Positions 13,789-25,450 of a DNA stretch of 64,000 bases are shown piece after piece. Source of the DNA: Zarea fungicola (taxonomy: Eukaryota > Ascomycota > Sordariomycetes > Hypocreales > Cordycipitaceae); NCBI GenBank assembly GCA_900169235.1, contig FWCC01000129.1, positions 124,001 through 188,000 on the forward strand, written 5' to 3'. The notes below the pieces were generated by a model. That model saw nothing but the letters and a program-made list of their open reading frames with translations. It made no database searches and had not been told where the DNA came from. The position numbers and the translations under genes are program-made. Position 1 is the stretch's first letter; every line of letters begins with the position of its first letter.

Positions 13789-15759
13789 ATGGGCAAGTAT
13801 CCAGTCATTGGCCTTCTCGGCGGCGGCCAGCTCGGCCGCATGTTGCAAGAGGCTGCTTCCCCTCTCAACGTTGAGCTCGCCATCCTCGACGCTGCCACCT
13901 CACCCGCAAAGCAAATCTGCACCAACAACAAGCACGTCACCGGAGCATTCAATGATCCTGCCAAGATTCGGGAGCTGGCTGCGCGCGTCGACGTGCTTAC
14001 CGTCGAGATTGAGCATGTGGACACGGAAGTGCTTGAGGAAATCGCCACCAAGGGCGTCTTTGTCGGCGAGGGCAAGCCATTGAAGAAGGTGGCAGTGCAT
14101 CCGTCGTGGGAGACTATTAGGCTGATTCAGGATAAATTTTTGCAAAAGGAGCATTTCCTGCAAGCGGGCATTCCTGTCGCGCCGCAGACCGCCGTCGGTG
14201 TTGACGGTGAAGGTCTCACTGCCGCCGCGCTCCAGGCTGTTGGGGATAAGTTTGGGTTTCCATTTATGCTCAAGGCGCGCAAGGGCTCGTATGACGGACG
14301 CGGTAATTTCCAGGTCCGCAGCGCAGCAGATTTTGAGGAGGCGATCGCCTCCATGGGGACGCTGTCTCTGTATGCAGAGAAGTTTCAGCCGTTTTTCAAG
14401 GAATTGTCCGTCATGGTGGTGCGTACGGAAGACGAGGGGGGTCAATTGCGGGATGTGCATGCGTATCCGGCGGTTGAGACGGTGCATGAGGATAGCATCT
14501 GCACAAAGGTGTTTTTGCCGCCTCGTGGGGTGTCAGCGGAGGCATGTGCGGAGGCGCGCAAGGTAGCTGGTAATGTTATTCGCACGCTCAAGGGTCGGGG
14601 TGTTTTTGCCGTCGAGATGTTTCTGCTCAAAGATGGTAAGTGTGATTTTCTCCTGTAAAGACAAAACTATATGAATCTGTCACTTGTTGCAGAAAGGATG
14701 GGAGATGGAAAAAAGAAATTGGCGGCTAATATCATTACTTTCGCAGGTGGCATTGTTGTCAACGAGGTCGCCCCCAGACCGCACAACTCGGGTCACCTCT
14801 TCACCGAGGCTGTCCCCTACATGTCACAGTTCAAGGCGCAGCTGTGTGCTATCTTAGACATCTTCCCCAGCACGACGGCGCTAACGCCGCGTGTATCGTC
14901 CGCCATCATGCTAAACATCTTGGGTGGCGCCGAGGAAGGGTCGCACGATGCGCTGGTGGATCTGGCGAGCCACAGCTACGACGAGGATATGGACGTGTAC
15001 ATTCACCTGTATGGCAAGGCGTCCAAGCCTAGCCGCAAGATTGGGCATATTACGGTGACGTCGCCGTTGGTTGCCAAGGGCGGCGCCGACTTGGAGAAGC
15101 TGGCAGGGGTTTTGACTAGAGAGGTGGATAGCATCCGCGACGGCCGCATTGCTAGCGCTGCCGTGCAACTGCGTCCATCTGCGACTGCTGCTCCCGCTGC
15201 TACCTCTACCAAGCCCGTGTCATCACGCAGCAAAACTAGCCCGCTCGTGGTCGTTACCATGGGCTCCGACTCTGACCTACCTGTCCTCCGAGGCGCCTTT
15301 GAGGTTCTCGAAAAGTTCAATGTCCCATATGACTACACCATAACCTCGGCACACCGCACCCCACAGCGCATGGTCGACCTGGGCCGTTCTGCTGCCGCCC
15401 GAGGTGTCCGCGTGCTCATCGCGGCGGCCGGCGGCGCAGCGCACCTGCCCGGCATGCTGGCATCGGAGACTGTGCTGCCTGTAATTGGCGTCCCCGTCAA
15501 GGCGACGCATCTCGACGGCCAGGACTCACTGCTGAGCATCGTTCAGATGCCCCGTGGATGCCCCGTGGCGACGGTGGGTATTAACAACTCGACAAACGCA
15601 GGGCTTTTGGCGGTCAAGATTCTCGGCTGTGCCGGCGCAGAGAGTAACGGATACAGTGCAGCCATGGGGGATTATATGAAGAACATGAGTCTGGAGGTGG
15701 AGAGTAAAGCGGCTCGGTTGGAAGAGATTGGGTGGGAAGAGTATCTGGCGAAGAAATGA
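13789..15759 (+). CDS. ADE2: Phosphoribosylaminoimidazole carboxylase (AIR carboxylase)
   Basis: Cytosolic enzyme of de novo purine synthesis that converts aminoimidazole ribonucleotide to its carboxylated form. Exons are 13789-14635 and 14747-15759 (619 residues); the 111-bp intron has a GTAAGT donor and CGCAG acceptor and rejoins as KDG-GIVVNEV. The N-terminal part is a PurK-type ATP-grasp enzyme: it opens with a nucleotide-binding loop (IGLLGGGQLGRM), has the KARKGSYDGRGN segment near residue 165, and continues with VNEVAPRPHNSGH after the intron. From about residue 446 the protein is PurE-like (MGSDSDLPV, SAHRTP, AAAGGAAHLPGM, GINNSTNAGLLAVKIL). This PurK-PurE fusion order is the normal fungal Ade2 arrangement and the length is typical. 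The start was set at the first ATG; the frame is open further upstream but lacks an ATG. Loss of ADE2 gives red pigment in many fungi (established knowledge). Confidence 0.97.
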
Positions 15760-16408
15760 AGACGGACGGGCATGAGGCTGGCATATGAGAGCAACAAGCT
15801 CCAAGGTGGTAATGCCGACGCGGGAGTGGTGTGATGTTATGCCAAGACGATGCAAAAAGTGATAGGGTCACGGAATTTATTAAAACTAGAGATAAGGCGC
15901 AGGCATTGATTTTCTTTTTCCCTCGGTCGCTTTATACACCAGCTATCAAGAGTTTCAGTTTTTCGTATTTTTCTTGTTTGAACATGAGACCTATAATTTT
16001 CCAAGTGGAATACTTCAGAAAACTAAAAGAAAATGCCCCATGCATGTCAGTGCATCGTTGCCCATGGAAATCGAGCAAGAGTTGTTGTAAAACCCCCTCT
16101 CCCGTTCAGTTTTGACCTTCCCGAGACATGTCGAACTGGGTGCTCGGCACTTCTGGCGAGCCTCTACCTTTGTCGCAGATACAGCTAGTAGGTTCGCGTA
16201 GTACCACCTTTGTCACTATATACTATGCAAGGTGAAGTGGAAGCGTGAAGCTGCTACCACGAGAACACAATAGTATGACTCTGGAATCGATTTCTTGTAT
16301 AGAAGCTGCAATACAAATCGGAAGATAGAGTTTTATAATTGAAGTACATATTAATTTTCATTTTGAATTTGCAAATACTCATTTATGGTTTCCATATGAC
16401 CTCTGCAT
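15760..16408. other. Convergent intergenic region between ADE2 and the arrestin-like gene
   Basis: An AT-rich gap between two stop codons facing each other. Only 3' untranslated and terminator sequence is expected, and no other feature is seen. Confidence 0.6.
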
Positions 16409-17692
16409 CTAGACGTAATCCACTACCTGTCTACTAAAGTCACTGCTACAGACCCCGATCTGCAGAGGAAGAGTGAGTGCGAGCCGCGGGGTCACCCGCC
16501 CTAGGTCTAGCTTCACTTCTAATGTATACGTCTGGGAGATGAGGCAGGAGTAAAAGGTTGGGAGCACCGGCTTGCGCTGCCAGGCTGGCAGGGCAAGTGG
16601 TATCTCAAGCTCCGCTCGGTAGTAGTAACTGCTAGCCCCATGTTTTACATCTTGGATTTGCTGCCAGGCGGGAATCTGTGGCGTTGAGGGTAGGAGAGTC
16701 TGGGCCGAGTAGTACTGCACCGTAGTCGGGGTATCCTCTTCCTCGCTGCAGCCGCTTCCTCGGCGCGAGATCTCCGGTAATAGCTCAGAGGGCTCAGCAC
16801 AGAGATGCGTGGTACCCCGAGCGACGCCTGACACTATCAGCTTGCGCGGGGGTGTAGAGCCCGGATCACTCGGTTGGAACTCGAGACGGAGGCGTAGGAC
16901 GGAGCACGGTGAGGACTGGCCTCTTGGATCGAGCATCAGCGCTGGCGGCTGCAGACCGGATGCCGTCAGCCGGCCGGCGCGCCGTACGAGATGTTTTCGA
17001 ATGACGAGTGATGTCGTCTGGGAGAAGGCACTTATTCCCACGAAATCCATGGGTAGCGGCGGTAGCTCTGGTAGTGCTGGCAGAATGGTGACCATTTGGC
17101 GCCCTGCAATGAGTGTCGGATCAGGACTGCCGGTACCGTGGCCAGACTCCAAATTCTGGCAGCCTACGCGCATCTCGACATAGTACAGAATCCGGCCCCG
17201 TGCGAGAAACTCGTGCTCTTCCTCGTCGCGGCCGCCGTCGAGGGTAGGGGGTAGATGGGCGTGCCGCTCCCAGACAGCATGGCTTGCACAAGGGTGGCGG
17301 CACGAATCTTCGAGCAAGTACTGAGGTACGACAAAACTAAAAGGTATCGATATAGTCTCGCCGGCGGCCATGACCTTGGGAAAAGGCGAGTCGAGCTCCA
17401 AGCTGCCGCCCTCTTGCTCGCTCATCATGTACATTTTCAGAAATGGAGATAAAGCCCGCGTCGGCTTGTGTCTCGTCAGCTCAAGGCGTGTTCCGGCCAG
17501 GCCGAGGAGGACAATCTCAGCATCGTGGCAGTAGGCATCAATGGTGCTGTGGACTCTGGCGTGGCCTGAGATAACTGAACCGGTCGTGAATATAGGTGCG
17601 TCGTTATGACAGCTGCCGTCTACCGAGATGGTCACTTGTATAGCCTGTGGAGAGTTGTGTGTCCTGCTTGGTAATGGCAGGCTGTGAGCCAT
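16409..17692 (-). CDS. Arrestin-fold protein (fungal arrestin-like trafficking adaptor family)
   Basis: Single-exon gene of 427 residues from the ATG at 17692. The sequence looks like an arrestin-type beta-sandwich: an N-terminal half with the alternating strand pattern of arrestin N domains (QVTISVDG..., GSVISGHARV, AEIVLLGLAGTRLEL), a central SIPFSFVVPQYLL strand typical of fungal arrestins, and a C-terminal half ending in PTFYSCLISQTYTLEVKL, a signature common in fungal arrestin-like proteins. Such proteins usually link plasma-membrane transporters to Rsp5-type ubiquitin ligases for endocytosis. No clear PPxY motif is visible: the Pro-rich patch near residue 220 (PALPELPPLPMDF) lacks the Tyr. 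The ligase link is therefore inference. A 24-residue acidic/Ser segment near residue 315 (SEEEDTPTT) may be a flexible loop. Confidence 0.8.
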   Translation of the reverse strand: MAHSLPLPSRTHNSPQAIQVTISVDGSCHNDAPIFTTGSVISGHARVHSTIDAYCHDAEIVLLGLAGTRLELTRHKPTRALSPFLKMYMMSEQEGGSLELDSPFPKVMAAGETISIPFSFVVPQYLLEDSCRHPCASHAVWERHAHLPPTLDGGRDEEEHEFLARGRILYYVEMRVGCQNLESGHGTGSPDPTLIAGRQMVTILPALPELPPLPMDFVGISAFSQTTSLVIRKHLVRRAGRLTASGLQPPALMLDPRGQSSPCSVLRLRLEFQPSDPGSTPPRKLIVSGVARGTTHLCAEPSELLPEISRRGSGCSEEEDTPTTVQYYSAQTLLPSTPQIPAWQQIQDVKHGASSYYYRAELEIPLALPAWQRKPVLPTFYSCLISQTYTLEVKLDLGRVTPRLALTLPLQIGVCSSDFSRQVVDYV

Positions 17693-18013
17693 TGAGTTGT
17701 ATATACGGCTCTTCGAATGTTATACATTGCGGAACATCCTCATACATGCCATGAGGGCAGCCGCACGGCGTTATATACATCCAGAAATGACGAAATCAAT
17801 AGCTACAGCTTGCATCTGCTATGAACAGCAAGTTGTAATTCATCACCCGTTCTCGGTTTAGATTACCTTCACGGGTGGTGGGGCTCAAGGGACGTGGGCG
17901 TCGCGAGCTAAGCGCAACTTGGGCAATGGATGACATTCACGTGGCAGTCGCCAACTAAACTGAGATGCTGTATTACTCTGAGATCTTGTTTCGCCCAGGT
18001 AACGGTAACGTCT

Positions 18014-18183
18014 CCCTAGTATTGCTTCGATGACAAACCAAAACGATCAAATCTCGTGACCTACTTACCCATTAGGACTCGCCAACGGAATATGAAGTGT
18101 ACACTTGACCGTTTGGGTTTGCCATCGAAGCAATACTGGGGAGATTTTACCGTTTTGTTTGTCATCGTGAAGCAATACTGGGG
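18014..18183. repeat. MITE-like imperfect inverted repeat, about 43-bp arms
   Basis: The left arm at 18014-18055 (starts CCCTAGTATTGCTTCGATGA) and the right arm at 18141-18183 (ends GAAGCAATACTGGGG) are reverse complements over about 43 bp with three substitutions and two small indels. A third partial copy, CCATCGAAGCAATACTGGG at 18122-18140, abuts the right arm and matches the left arm better there because it lacks the extra two bases of the right arm. The spacer is about 85 bp and no coding capacity is present. This fits a small non-autonomous element or a hairpin-forming relic; no clear target-site duplication was found. Confidence 0.7.
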
Positions 18184-19159
18184 GGTGGACATCTCTGCAC
18201 AACTTCGTTACAGATTCACAAGACCTCGTCTTCCCAGTACATTTTTTGAGTTCTATTTTTTTTTTTTTTTTGCTTTATACACGATGATAGGAGAAATAAA
18301 TCTACACTCCTGTTTCCAATAAAATAGAGTAGAATAGGGGCGCGTAAGTATGCATTGCCACCCTTCACGCTGCGAGCCGCCATCAGCCAGTCCACTTTGT
18401 CCGTCGTTGATCTAGCCAATCGACCAGAGCCTCCAGATGTCCGATTAAGGCTGTCATCATCGCAGTCGCCACATGGCTTGACGGGACGGATAATTGGAAA
18501 GTTTGCGTAATGCCACTGATCTGGGAGGGGCTTGCGTTACGCACATGAATAATTTAGGTTTTTTTCCCTTTAGCTACTGGCAACCTTCTTTCCTCCTGTT
18601 CGCACGTCAATAAAACGTTGATGGGCGTCGTTTCTGTTGTAACCATCCAACCGTACGTACATCCCCGCATTACATGTTTGAAACGCAATCAAAAGCCTCT
18701 CTACCAGTAGTATTTCCCCGCCCAAGCCCGTCCTTCCAATCTCGTACCTTCCTTTTTTTCCCTTATTGCTTTGTTCAAGCGTTATTAGCGCCTGTCTCAT
18801 GGAGGCTGCCCGTCACAGCAACTACTAGGTGGAGAAGGGGTGTGTATTTGCAACCATGGGTTTGCTTTTTGTTATTTTTACGGATATTTCCGCTATTCGT
18901 CCACAATCCTTTTTGTCTCTCGCTGATGCAAGGTTAGCTTTCGGACAATATCCGCTCTTGGACGCCGATTTTGTCCTGGCATGCACTCTGGTCCGAGACA
19001 TTTGCTGCTCTATTAAATACTACATTAAAAAGTCCACTCAAATCACTGATGCTTCGGATTATACGTCGTGCAATATACACTCGCATTATTACGTGCACAC
19101 CCCATGGTACCAGTCTCTCTCAGCAAAGAGTCTTTGGCTTGCAAGACGTATATATCCAC

Positions 19160-19179
19160 ATATATATATATATATATAA
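19160..19179. repeat. TA dinucleotide microsatellite
   Basis: About nine to ten uninterrupted TA units. No coding context. Confidence 0.9.
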
Positions 19180-20204
19180 CGGAGCAGAGCCGGTTTTGCC
19201 GAGCAAAATGGGTAGCACCAGATATCATGCGCAGCTTGATAAGTAGATAATTTGCCAATTATGCATGAATAATTCCGCGTTTGGTCGACCCAGGTCGTAC
19301 ACTGAGTCTGGAGCAACATGGACGGATTGGTCTCATTGCGGCACCATGGGTTTTCACATGTCAGCTCCCCAAAAAACGCAGAAACCAGATTTCTATTCAG
19401 AAGTACAAATATTTTGCTGGTTTAATATTTCTCCAGTGAGAGATCTCTTATATGGAAGAAGTTGACTCCGTTCGAACAATGTTCGCCTAGCCATCGCGGC
19501 CCTGCCTCTTCGGCTACCAGAATAGCTACAACTTCATCACTAGGTACCAGCTTGCTCAAAATATACCCAATGTCGGAACATTTCTCTACAACACACACTT
19601 AAATGCGCTACATAGATCAGTCTTTTCCAATATACCTGGTCATCATGCCCTGTGGCCTGCAATACTTCCTTTCTGACACCAAGTCTCAGCTGACTCAGAA
19701 GCCAACGCCAAACATGCGACCTGCTTTCAGAAGACGTTCAAATTTGGTCATGTCCGGGATTGCAGATAATACTTGCGTCAGCTCGAGTAAATACAGTGTA
19801 ATTCCATGTTTCCGGAGGACTGAGCAGCTGCGGCGTACGTCGAAAGCTGTTAACAGGCCGTTCCATTCGGCGATGATAGTATGTCTAGTCGAAGCAAAAG
19901 CTGAGCTGAAGGGCACTTCCTAGTTTGAAAAACGCCTTATCCACTCTTATTTATTTTGAAGTTTTTTCCTCAGATGAGAACTCCGCTCGCTTAGCAAGGG
20001 ACAAGTGCATTAAGCTGTATTTGGAGAAGGATGCGAGCGGCCGGCCGGCAGACGTCAAGCAAACGACCCAGCTTATAAAACCGCAGAAGGTGAATCACGT
20101 TTATAAACAGTAGGTTGCGCACACTCCATCAGAAATATTTCACAATTAAGCCGGTCCCTATTCGTCCTCTGTTTCTGGTTCCTACATTCAATTGTAGATC
20201 CAAA

Positions 20205-21481
20205 ATGACGTCCAACTTGAGGCAGACAGAGTCAAAGTGGCTCTGGAAGAACACCCAAAGCGATAACTTGGTACATACCATGAGTTATTCTACTCTACAA
20301 TGTGAATCTACGCCTGTCACAAGCAGTCAACCTCCAGAGCTGCTGTGTTCCTACAGCTGGAGAGAAGGATCCACGCCAACCTATTGGATTCCAGGTGAGC
20401 ACGCCTGGCAGCTCTTGCAGTTAATTCTCACGAAACTAATTCATCGTCCAAAATTACAATAGGTCGAGCTCCCGAATGGCAAGATCGTAGACTGCCGATT
20501 GCACTGGATCCGGATTGTGGCATGTACATCCGGGACCTCAACGCCGCAAGGTCTCCCGAGTACACATTCCGACCAGTCTTTGATGCCGTCGAGGTCATGA
20601 ACCCCGATTTTCTTTTCGACGAAGTCGATGTTATTGTGAACCGCAACAGCCTACGCAAACTACTCAACTTTTGTAAAGAGTCTAACCAGGCATCCTTCCG
20701 AATGAACCTGTCGCTCGTCCACGACACCCTCATTATTGAGCGCTCCGAGCGAACTATTACGGAGGTTGTGCAGCCTGACCAAGGTCTGTACAGTTACCGG
20801 TTTGGTGAGGTCTTTACAGAAAATCCTGAGTATTCCGAGGACAGTATCAGCCATCATCGCGTACTGAAGTACTCCATTGGCGACTTGCGCTGCGTGGTGC
20901 GGTCCCAGACGGATGCATGTTATGTATCTCCTGGGTCGCCGGTGGCGGAAGAGGAGCAAAGCTACAAAGCCAGCTCGATGCTCGCACGAATGGGAGACTT
21001 GATCACTGCACCAGCTTGGCTAATGCGCAGAGACCACCAGATCATGCCCCAGTACAGAGCAGCCGAGCTCAAGACCTGTGAGCAGGATATCAAACCCATT
21101 GACTTTCATCTGCCCCAGTTGTGGTTCGGTCGCACACCATGGCTGATAATCGGGATTCACATCCTTGGCGTCTTCCATTCAATTGAGGTCACGCATGCAA
21201 AGCCCATGTTTGCGACATGGGAGCAGCGCAACCAAGATGCCTTGCGGAAGCTGGTGACGGTTCTGCAAGAGTTGCGGGAGGCAGTGCGCAAGAATGGCGG
21301 CAAAAGCTGCGTAGCTGTATACGAAGGCATCGGGTTGGTGGAGGAGAGGTCACTCAAGGTGTTTGGCACGGCCACGGAACGCCGGTCGTTGCCCACGATC
21401 ATGATTGACAGATTCTGGACGGCTAGCAAGAACCAGGCCGTGAACACGGCCGAAAAAGCAGAGATGACCAAAGGACAATAA
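20205..21481 (+). CDS. Conserved fungal protein often labelled geranylgeranyl pyrophosphate synthetase
   Basis: Two exons, 20205-20394 and 20463-21481, encode 402 residues; the 68-bp intron (GTGAGC...AATAG) restores the frame as WIPG-RAPEWQDR. The overall plan matches a fungal family I recall from genome annotations, where it is often called geranylgeranyl pyrophosphate synthetase: a tryptophan-rich start, a segment around LDPDCGMYIRDLNAARSP, a central RYSFGGL-like block (here LKYSIGDLRCVVRSQTDACY) and a C-terminal LPQLWFGRTPWLI stretch. No Asp-rich DDxxD prenyltransferase motif is visible, so the enzyme name is not supported and the function is unknown. The N-terminal residues are polar, with no signal peptide or membrane segment. 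It converges on the copper transporter gene downstream. Confidence 0.8.
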
Positions 21482-22041
21482 GGAATTAGGAAGACAAGAA
21501 AAATCATCGACACAGGATTCTGATAAATGATGGCTACTTCTAATATTATCTGCATATACCGACCGGGTGGAGGATCCTGAACTATTATCAATCCCGCCAA
21601 GATCTCCCCTCTTAGTGAGGTTTTTGTAGCTGCACTCGAAGGAACTGGATCGCACAGGGCTACGAGGAGAGCGCAATGAGCTAAATGGATTACCCCGATT
21701 CTAGATGTTTTTTGTTTTTTTTTTAAAAAAAAAATAGAGCAATAGACCCCTGAAAGGGGGAGACGGGTTCTTCAAAAAGGGTTCAGGACATTGTTTGCTA
21801 TTGATACGTTGACGTGGCCACGCATTGAACCACATAATGCAAGTCACCATTTTAGAAAATAATGAATCTTTCTATCCTATTTTCTTTTTGTTGTGCTAAA
21901 TCAACGCCATGCGCCTTGCCTAGGTATAAAAGAAAAAATGCACTGTTTAGAGTAGTAGTCGTCGAATACCATCCCCCATCGTCTATTGGACCACCAGTGT
22001 CCTATACATGCTTCATCACTGCACCTCTCACCAAAAGCAAA
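21482..22041. other. Convergent intergenic region with a T10A10 palindrome
   Basis: A gap between two stop codons. A perfect T10A10 palindrome lies at 21715-21734, 234 bp after the upstream stop codon; nothing else is recognised. Confidence 0.65.
21715..21734. repeat. T10A10 perfect palindrome
   Basis: Ten T followed directly by ten A, self-complementary over 20 bp. It lies between two convergent genes, where it could serve 3' end formation for either transcript, or exclude nucleosomes; both roles are inference. Confidence 0.85.
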
Positions 22042-22694
22042 CTAGTGCTCAGTCACGGTACTGTAGCGTCCGACAACCAGACTGCCGATGAAGACACCAG
22101 CGAGGACAGACATGAAGTAGCCAACATTCAGCGTCATGACCGCCAACATTCTAACACGCTAAAGTATTAGCACAAGCATTCCTATGTTCGCTCCGCAAAA
22201 CAAATGACTTACAGAAGGTAGCCAACGCCGACAATCGCGGTGTCCATGACGGCTCTTACGGGGTCAACACTGAACCGCCAGGGCCGCGCGACGGATGACT
22301 TTCGGGCCACCACAAACACTGTCTCCTCGACGCCATTGGCTGACAGAACCATCTTCTTGGCATCCGGGTCGTGCGCTATAGCCTCGGAGAGGGGCACCTT
22401 TTCGCGGACAGCGACGTACCGGCGTTGCATGTCCTTGTCAAGCCAGCGTGCCTCCTGCGTGGTGCGCAGGGCGATGAGCAGGCGGGCAACGATGCTGAGC
22501 ACTACAAGGAAGATGCAGGTCCCCGCATAGGCGCCCGAATTCATAGGCGTCCAGGCGCTCGAGTAGAGAGGCGTCATGGTGCGCGTGTGGAATACCATGT
22601 TCATCATCATGGGGTCACCCGAGGAGTTACTCATCATGTCGTCACCTGATCCCATATTCATGTGGCTCACGTCGTGGCGGCGAAGAAACTCCAT
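22042..22694 (-). CDS. Ctr-family high-affinity copper transporter
   Basis: Membrane protein that imports Cu(I), working as a trimer. Exon 1 is 22213-22694 and exon 2 is 22042-22150, giving 196 residues. The intron 22151-22212 has a GTAAGT donor and a GTTAG acceptor and joins as GVGYLL-MLAVM. The N-terminus is Met/His-rich (SHMNMGSG, DDMM, DPMMMNMVFH), as expected for copper capture. Transmembrane segments are visible near residues 55-77 (YAGTCIFLVVLSIVARLLIAL) and, after a cytosolic loop, near 148-165. TM2 carries the essential MxxxM motif (MLAVM), created only after splicing, and TM3 carries the GxxxG packing motif (GVFIG). The frame is open upstream of 22694 but has no ATG, so this start is firm. 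Copper-responsive regulation is usual for the family; no clear promoter element was recognised. Confidence 0.93.
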
Positions 22695-25450
22695 GTTGCG
22701 GTCGTGTTGCTTTATGAAGAGAGAAGATGGATGCAAAGAAGGCCGTCTGCTGATGTGTTTGTGCAAGGCAAAAGAGCAGTTTGCTGTGCTACTACCTTTA
22801 GATTTGTTTAGGATCCTGTCGATCTCAAAAGTCTCCGGTCGAAGAACTGAATCACATGCAGCTTTGTTGGGTTGATTTTATGTGCTGTCGTCGTCGTCGT
22901 CGGCGTCGTCGTCGTCGGGAGTATGCGCAAGGGTTGCCAACACTCGAGTCAAAGTTGCGTCGGGTTTGCAGTGAAAGACAGTTTGTTTTTGGTAGAGCAC
23001 TCTGGGGTTTCTGCTCTTATCTGTTACAAGCCTAAACAGCGAAACAAGCGCATATCAATTGACCGAACGAGAGAATTATTATCTAAGCTCCCCACGACCC
23101 AAATTAGCATCATCTACCAGCGTGGTCAACCCATGCCGGGAAGACTGGAAGCCGCAAGCGAAAACGGACATCGTCTGGACTACTAACAGATTTGTACGAA
23201 GGATCCAGCTGGGAATTGTTAAGGATGCATGCGGGGGCCTGGTCAAAAAGTGGTGGGGCGGGCGGGGTCTACAATGTACCAGTACTTGCAGCCACCTGTT
23301 GACAGTTGGAACCTGTGACGGTTCCATAACGGAACCGCGACAATTGACGGAAGCGAGACGCGACGTTGGAAACAGATTTAGATACACGTTGAAAATAGCA
23401 CCTAGCGGTATTGGAGTTTTGCCCCTGCAGAAAACCTACGGAGTAGCTGATTGCCACTGTGTCTATGGGAATGCAGGAAACTGAATTTGCAAATTAGCTT
23501 GAGACACATCAAGACAAATATCGGCTCTTTTCACGTTCTTAAATTACAGCACGATTCTCACGAATGTGGAAAAGAGTTTGAGATGATGGATTATTTTCTT
23601 CCAGAATATCCATGTATGAAAATATTCCATTCTGTTCTGTTAAATTCCAACCAGCATTTCGTGTTTCAACACCACCATGGCCGCTGGTTTAAAAAACGGG
23701 CATATAAAAATTGCTGTGAAGTACCGGTACATGCCACTGCACACATCCTGCAAAGAAACCTTCTCAAACATGCTCATGCTAAACCCGCGCAGATTTGCCA
23801 GGTAACCAGCCTGTGGCGTTTCTCAAGTCCACAGCGAAACCGCTCGCTAATAACCCAGTAGTCGTCAGTTAGCCTCACCAGCCACAATTCAAGCCCTCAA
23901 GGCCACGATGGCGTCAACATCTGCTGCCTTGTCTTGTTCGGTTGCGTGTTACAGAGCTATGGCTGCTTTCCTATCATAATTTTCTCTCTCGCCTCTTTCA
24001 CAATCCTGTTGTAGTTTTGACGACCTTGTAAATACATAGTTTGTAGTTCGCCTGTATTGTGACATCATGATATCATGACGGGGAATTCAGACAAAGGGAT
24101 TGTGATTGTTGCCCAAACTGACATTGGCCTGTCAGCTCAAAAGCAATGCATACAAGCAAATTGCGTTATGGTTTTTTGATACTTTTTCTTGAGTAGATAT
24201 ATTTCTCGTCTCTGCCTTCTTTTACAATCAACGGTCATCTCCCTTCCTCCCAAACTGAATAATTCCCATTTTATCTATCATGTCTCCACCACTCACTCAC
24301 CAACGTCATGTTGTTCAAGTCGCTCTCCCAAGTGCCGACAGGCAATGTTACAATCGTGCCATCCCGTGCTTGCAAGACCATCACTTACTCACCTTTTTTG
24401 GTGCTCCTGCGATCACACTCGAGCAGCATAAGACATGTAGCCATTCTTCAGCCCTACCTACATTGCAGCGGCGCACGCTTCCCCAATCAGGCAACGTTTC
24501 CGCCTCCATCCCCAAATCCGGTTAAAGACGAACGAGGCCCCCTTCTTTCCCACTGAGATTGCAGATTTCCCATTTTTAGGAGGGGGTTTGGACGGGTTGC
24601 TTCTAAGCTGCTCTGGGCAACACATGCCGCCGCACCATTCATCATCTGAGACGTCAACAAATCGAGTAAAGGGCCATCTGCAACGGCTACAAAGCCTTGC
24701 CGCTTCTGGATAGCCATGCGGATTGCAGATATGCATCGAATCTCCACGCGATATATTGCCCGCACAGACCGGCAGATGCGAACGCCAAGCTTTTCAATGT
24801 TCCCAACTTGGTTTTTGTTGTAGTTCTGGTGCTTCCCACCCACAGCATATATCTCGGATTACAGATCCGACCACACAAAGTTCCATATTCACTCCGCCTA
24901 TGGACAAAATTTACCACACACACACACTCGCACACTTCGCATTCGCTCAATCACTCTGGCTAGTATCATTCTTTTATGATGCTTAATCATTCAGTATACA
25001 CAGCTTATTCATTGCCCTCCTCTCTGCCAAGCTGCCAGATGTCGCCTTGACTAGGCCACCGTGATAATAGTCCCAAGAAACTGTCCCAATTCGCTGGGTG
25101 TCTCCCTGACCAGCTCCATTACCCGGAGCAGTGGCTGCGTGGCGAATCTCCCCCGCCAATGGTTTTATTGCTCTTTGATGCTTTTTCTTCAAAACAGATC
25201 GATGCATAAATCCACATTGAGACAAAGGAAAGTAGAGGTGGCGGCAGCAGGAGCAGCACGTAGTTAAATCACCAAAACGAGCACAACAAGACTGATCAAC
25301 GCCAGAAGGAAATAGTAAAAAAAAATTGCCCAAGTTCCCGCACAAGATAACCCATGTCCACCATTAAAAAAAAAACTTTGGCCCATCTCACTGTCGACAG
25401 TGCTTCGTCGATCGCTGCTGTTATGGCATCAGAAGCTCATGATCCAGTTT
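22695..25450. other. Intergenic region between the copper transporter and MCM1
   Basis: No supportable gene. It holds the promoter side of the copper transporter, including a GTC trinucleotide run at 22886-22919, and the 3' side of MCM1. A frame at 23451-23861 on plus lacks any recognisable motif. A short CA-rich run occurs near 24912-24935. Confidence 0.55.
22886..22919. repeat. TCG/GTC trinucleotide repeat
   Basis: About ten trinucleotide units with one interruption (GTCGTCGTCGTCGTCGGCGTC). It lies about 190 bp upstream of the copper-transporter start codon, in its probable promoter or leader. Confidence 0.85.

Larger units (their letters stand above)
17693..20204. other. Intergenic region with inverted repeat and microsatellites
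   Basis: No supportable gene. It contains the MITE-like inverted repeat at 18014-18183 (separate entry), a poly-T run at about 18256-18271 and a TA microsatellite at 19160-19179. The short frames are not conserved-looking. Confidence 0.6.
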
